The notes beneath the pieces were generated by a model, which saw only the letters and a list, made by a program, of their open reading frames with translations, did not search any database and was not told the DNA's origin. A stretch of DNA of 62,025 nt, from the NCBI GenBank assembly GCA_009924895.1, contig RFQR01000008.1, positions 1 through 62,025 on the forward strand, given 5' to 3'. Shown piece by piece: positions 58,199-62,025 of this stretch. The DNA is from a bacterium. GTDB lineage: Bacteria; Patescibacteriota; Minisyncoccia; Phycocordibacterales; UBA2100. Every line of letters starts with the position of its first letter. The stretch's first letter is position 1. The position numbers and the translations under genes are program-made.

Positions 58199-59185
58199 TT
58201 ATTCTTCCTCACTCTCTCCTACTGCTTTTTCACCTGATTCCACTTTATCGAGAGCGGTCAAAATGTCACCAATGCGACCATTCATCGTTGCTTCGATGTT
58301 AGACCATGACTGTTTAATACGATGATCGGTAATACGATCTTGTGGAAAATTGTAGGTGCGAATTTTTTCACTTCTGTCCCCAGTACCCACCTGCTGCTTA
58401 CGATCATCAGCGCGAGCACGATCTTCTGCTTCATCTTTCATCTGCTGCAAACGACTCATGAGCTGTGTCATTGCGCGTTCGCGGTTTTGCGCCTGAGAGC
58501 GCTCCGACTGACAGCGAACATCGATACCAGTTGGTTTGTGCACAATACGGACCGCAGTTTCAACTTTGTTAACGTTCTGTCCTCCTGCACCACCGGAGCG
58601 AGAAAATTCAACTTCCAAATCTGTGGGATTAATTTCAATCTTGGTGCGCTTATAGATAGGCAAAATCGCAACTGACGCGGTGGAGGTGTGGATGCGGCCC
58701 TGGCGTTCCGTTGCAGGCACTCGCTGTACACGATGAACCCCCGTTTCAAAACGGAGCTGCTTGTAGCAATCCTGCCCTTTTATTTCAAATTGTGCTTCTT
58801 TATACCCACCCATCGTTGCACGAGATTCGTCGAGGGCCTTATGTGCCCAACCTTGCGTTTCTGCATAGCGTAAATACATGCGAGCAAGCTCTTCTGCAAA
58901 AAGCCCCGCCTCATCCCCGCCGACGCCAGCACGGACTTCGAGCACGATCTCGTTTGGCCACTCGCGCTCATTTGGACTCCCTACTATTTTTTCCATATCA
59001 AGAAGGAGCTGCTCTTTACGCTCTTCAATTTCTTGAAGCTCCTTTTCAGCAAGTTCTTTCATTGTTGGGTCAACTTCAATGAGTTCAGCCGCATCCTTCT
59101 CAGATTGCGTCAGACGCTTCCATTCCTCAACCAGATATCCGACACGGTGGTCGTCTGCATATTCGAGTGGATTCAGGGAGTTCAT
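58199..59185 (-). CDS. prfA: Peptide chain release factor 1
   Basis: [47 protein letters not shown] (GGQ); start set at [12 protein letters not shown]. Confidence 0.95.
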   Translation of the reverse strand: MNSLNPLEYADDHRVGYLVEEWKRLTQSEKDAAELIEVDPTMKELAEKELQEIEERKEQLLLDMEKIVGSPNEREWPNEIVLEVRAGVGGDEAGLFAEELARMYLRYAETQGWAHKALDESRATMGGYKEAQFEIKGQDCYKQLRFETGVHRVQRVPATERQGRIHTSTASVAILPIYKRTKIEINPTDLEVEFSRSGGAGGQNVNKVETAVRIVHKPTGIDVRCQSERSQAQNRERAMTQLMSRLQQMKDEAEDRARADDRKQQVGTGDRSEKIRTYNFPQDRITDHRIKQSWSNIEATMNGRIGDILTALDKVESGEKAVGESEEE

Positions 59186-59252
59186 AGCCACAAGGGTTAG
59201 GGTATAGGGTAGCACATAAACCCCGCCGAAGCGGGATGTGATGCAAACAAAG

Positions 59253-59516
59253 CTATTTTTTAGATGCGACTTTTTTGGTAGCGCGTGTCTTGAACTTCTC
59301 GACGCGGCCTGCGGTGTCGATAGTTTTATTTTGACCCGTGTAGAGTGGGTGTGACGCACTTGAAATTTCAACGTGATACACCGGGTACTCTTTTCCATCA
59401 TCCCATTTGTCGGTTTTAGTAGTCTTGACAGTAGAACCAATCAAAAAACGCTTGCCGGCGGTGACGTCTTCAAAAATAACCATGCGGTATTCTGCGGGAT
59501 GAATGTCTGTTTTCAT
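59253..59516 (-). CDS. rpmE: 50S ribosomal protein L31 (type B-like)
   Basis: [62 protein letters not shown]. Confidence 0.9.
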   Translation of the reverse strand: MKTDIHPAEYRMVIFEDVTAGKRFLIGSTVKTTKTDKWDDGKEYPVYHVEISSASHPLYTGQNKTIDTAGRVEKFKTRATKKVASKK

Positions 59517-59592
59517 GTCATGGAACTATACTGTATTTCGATGTGTGGTGCAAGAGTATGACCCGACCAGGGTACCCGGTCGGGTCGCTTTC

Positions 59593-59967
59593 TCAATCGC
59601 ACCATGTAGCATTCACGAGTGCCGCGTTTTTCCCACAATAAAGAAGTTTGTAAACGGACCAGGCCGGTTGCACTCTCTCTGTGGGTGCTGCTACTCTTCG
59701 CACTTCAGGTACAAACCGGGAAGAGAAAAACTCCTCGGCAACTTCGTGCACAGTCAGGCTCGAGAGAGGAGCAAAATACTCTCCTTCCGGCGCTTCAAGA
59801 AAAGGAAGCAAGAGACGCAAGGAAAACGGCATCCCCTGCACTGGAGAAAATTTCTTGAAATAATCGTCGTACACGGTGGGTGTTACACGATGTAGTAGTA
59901 CCATAAGTGCCGCTGGATTACTCGCGGTGCCAAGATATTCGGCAGCAGGTAGGTCAGCATATTTCAT
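59593..59967 (-). CDS. Small hypothetical protein
   Basis: SD CAAGGAGGGTGCT before ATG at 59967; downstream hairpin GACCCGACC..GGTCGGGTC. Confidence 0.5.
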   Translation of the reverse strand: MKYADLPAAEYLGTASNPAALMVLLHRVTPTVYDDYFKKFSPVQGMPFSLRLLLPFLEAPEGEYFAPLSSLTVHEVAEEFFSSRFVPEVRRVAAPTERVQPAWSVYKLLYCGKNAALVNATWCD

Positions 59968-60037
59968 AGCACCCTCCTTGAGATCATGGTTCTCCCCGCA
60001 CTCTAGCAAAAAACAAACCAGGGCACCACATCGCTTG

Positions 60038-62025
60038 TCACCAGGAAAAGTACAGTTGCGGCACCACGCTTGCAAAATCATCAGTCCAGGCGACCGGAAT
60101 TGGTTCGGGCGGTGGCGCTGACGCATACGCAAAAGCTTTACCAGAAAAGACCTTCGAGTCTTTCGTCAATAAGACCCAGGTCGACGGTACTGCGCTTTCT
60201 GCATTCCCTGGATCACTCACTTTCATTGCCGAAAATCCTATCTCAGCCGCAGCACGGAGAACGACCGGTGCCAAGTCAACATACTTACTCGATACGTGCA
60301 CTGCAAGAATACTCTGTTCGTCTTTCAGATACTGTTCGTAGAGGCGCAGAGCCTCAAGAGTCAAAAGATGGATAGGAACAAAATCATCAGAGAACGCATC
60401 GATTGCCAGAATGTCATACGAGCGATTACCAACGCCACGCTGAGACAAAAGCACTCGTGCATCCCCTTCAACAATCTCAACGTGCGCGCATTGCTTTAGA
60501 TAGGAAAAATGGTCGTGCGCCACGCGAATTACTTGTGGGTCAATTTCATAAAAATCAAACGAGTCTGATTTTTCACAGTATGCAGCAAGCGTGCCTACGC
60601 CAAGACCCACGACTCCCACCGAGAGAGCCCCCTTTTCCTGTCGTTCTCGCTGTGCCGCAAAGGCCCGTCCCACTCCGGAAGAGGCCGTGTAATAGGCAGT
60701 TGGTAGTGTTGACTTTATTTCATCGCGAAACTGAGAACCGTGGAGTGTTGAACCGTTGGTGAGGCCGCGAAGCGACGGGTAGGTGTATACCGTCTTTACG
60801 CCATAGAAATTTCTCATGCGCTCAGCCGCAACATCTGACCCTGCTGTACGCACTCCAGTAATTGAAATGACATACGCGCATCCGAAAACACACAAAAGGG
60901 CTGCTGCTCCTTGCGTCCACAAACGTGTCCTTCCCCAAACACGAAACAAAGTAATGGAGAGTATTGCATAGAGAGTTGCGAACACAGTGAGGGGAACCTC
61001 TAAATACTCCGAAAACAGGAGTGGGGGAACAAATGCTGCAATGCCGGTGCCAAGCATACCGCCAACACTCACCCATCCGTAAAAAAGCGGAAGATGTGCA
61101 GCCTGAGGACGAAGGCGCCACACCTGCCCGTGAAAAACTAAGGAGGAGAAAAAGAGAAGCGCGCAGTATGCCACGACTGCGTACGGCAAGGTCGATGAGG
61201 AAACCGGCGTTACTAAAAGAGTCGCTCCAATTGAGGCAACGGCCAAAAGTATAGGTACCGGAGAAGATGCTCGGCCCCAAAACGCAAGTACAAACGAAAG
61301 AAAGTAGAGTACGAGTGGTATCGTCCAAAGCACGGGAAGCGGCATGAGTTCTTGCGTCAGTTGCGTTGTAATAATCGAAAGCAGTCCCGCAGGGAGTGCG
61401 GAGAGCACAACCCAAAGCACTTTCGTTTTATTCTCGACTTGTGGCAGCGCTGTCAGTAACGGTGCCGGTGCTTCTTCACGGACCGAACGTGCTATCAAGA
61501 TATGGAGGCATACCAAAACCAAAAGCATCGCTGCGCCACTCCAAAATAAGGTTGTGATTGAGAGAAAGGGTTCAAGAACGAAGGGAAAAAGCAGGACCGC
61601 ACATATCGAAGCACCGTTTGATACTGCATAGAGCGTGTACGGTTCAGGATGAAACTGGCGGTACCAATACTGCAGAAGCGGCGACGTACTGAGCATAAAA
61701 AATACGGGACCAGCCCAGAGCGTGAGTGTGAGCGGAACACCAAGGAGCGGTCTCTGGATGAACACAGGCCCAACCCACCACGCACAGAGAAGAAGAGTAA
61801 TCGAGACGCACCATGCAACACTATGAACTCTTTTTTGTAGGTGAACTGAGTACGTCGTCAGTATATACACATACCAATATCCCATGCAGAGAAGTGTGGT
61901 AAAGAAAAAGAGACACATCGCCCACACCGAAGATACCCCGCCAAAGTACGGAAGGACGCGTTTTCCGAGGAGTAATTCAAAACCGAATAGTAAAAAAGAG
62001 CTGAGGAATACCGCAGCAAAAAACA
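60038..62025 (-). CDS. Spermidine synthase-like methyltransferase-fold domain fused to an N-terminal polytopic membrane domain; runs off the window edge
   Basis: C-terminal VGVVGLGVGTLAAYCEKSDSFDFYEIDPQVIRVAHDHFSYLK...ILAIDAFSDDFVPIHLLT; the frame stays open upstream of 61927 to the window end. Confidence 0.85.
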   Translation of the reverse strand, partial: FFAAVFLSSFLLFGFELLLGKRVLPYFGGVSSVWAMCLFFFTTLLCMGYWYVYILTTYSVHLQKRVHSVAWCVSITLLLCAWWVGPVFIQRPLLGVPLTLTLWAGPVFFMLSTSPLLQYWYRQFHPEPYTLYAVSNGASICAVLLFPFVLEPFLSITTLFWSGAAMLLVLVCLHILIARSVREEAPAPLLTALPQVENKTKVLWVVLSALPAGLLSIITTQLTQELMPLPVLWTIPLVLYFLSFVLAFWGRASSPVPILLAVASIGATLLVTPVSSSTLPYAVVAYCALLFFSSLVFHGQVWRLRPQAAHLPLFYGWVSVGGMLGTGIAAFVPPLLFSEYLEVPLTVFATLYAILSITLFRVWGRTRLWTQGAAALLCVFGCAYVISITGVRTAGSDVAAERMRNFYGVKTVYTYPSLRGLTNGSTLHGSQFRDEIKSTLPTAYYTASSGVGRAFAAQRERQEKGALSVGVVGLGVGTLAAYCEKSDSFDFYEIDPQVIRVAHDHFSYLKQCAHVEIVEGDARVLLSQRGVGNRSYDILAIDAFSDDFVPIHLLTLEALRLYEQYLKDEQSILAVHVSSKYVDLAPVVLRAAAEIGFSAMKVSDPGNAESAVPSTWVLLTKDSKVFSGKAFAYASAPPPEPIPVAWTDDFASVVPQLYFSW

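Overview
This 62-kb window looks like a compact bacterial chromosome segment of Candidate Phyla Radiation / Patescibacteria type. That lineage guess comes from gene content and style only; there is no rRNA or marker phylogeny here. Coding is dense on both strands and uses code 11. I found no rRNA, tRNA, CRISPR array, transposase or reverse transcriptase. Core genes include enolase, pyruvate kinase, a 2,3-BPG-dependent-type phosphoglycerate mutase, rpoB/rpoC, rpoD, dnaG, hisS, prfA, rpmE, and a folate/thymidylate module (DHFR, FolB, CofE-like ligase, dCTP deaminase, ThyA, dCMP deaminase, MazG-like, Tmk, GlyA). Accessory content includes a GH130 mannoside-phosphorylase-like cluster with a tandem two-domain protein, a cupredoxin fused to a His/Cys-motif domain, two adjacent divergent beta-carbonic-anhydrase-like proteins, a DsbA/DsbB/Trx redox set, SWIB and SET proteins, and a bPH2-like/histidine-kinase fusion. 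Three observations stand out. (1) Many genes have a -10 box 5-8 nt before the start codon (predicted leaderless mRNAs), whereas a separate class of small monocistronic genes has TTGACA-type promoters, Shine-Dalgarno sites and its own terminators. (2) At least seven genes are interrupted by in-frame stops or single-base frameshifts (CofE-like, deoxyribosyltransferase-like, Nudix, a secreted small protein, MarR, SPFH/band-7, and a 286-aa membrane protein), while the large housekeeping genes are intact. (3) An orphan fragment resembling the variable region of a diversity-generating retroelement (DGR) lies between dsbA-like and pyk, with no reverse transcriptase present. All functional calls come from motif recognition by eye; no database search was run.
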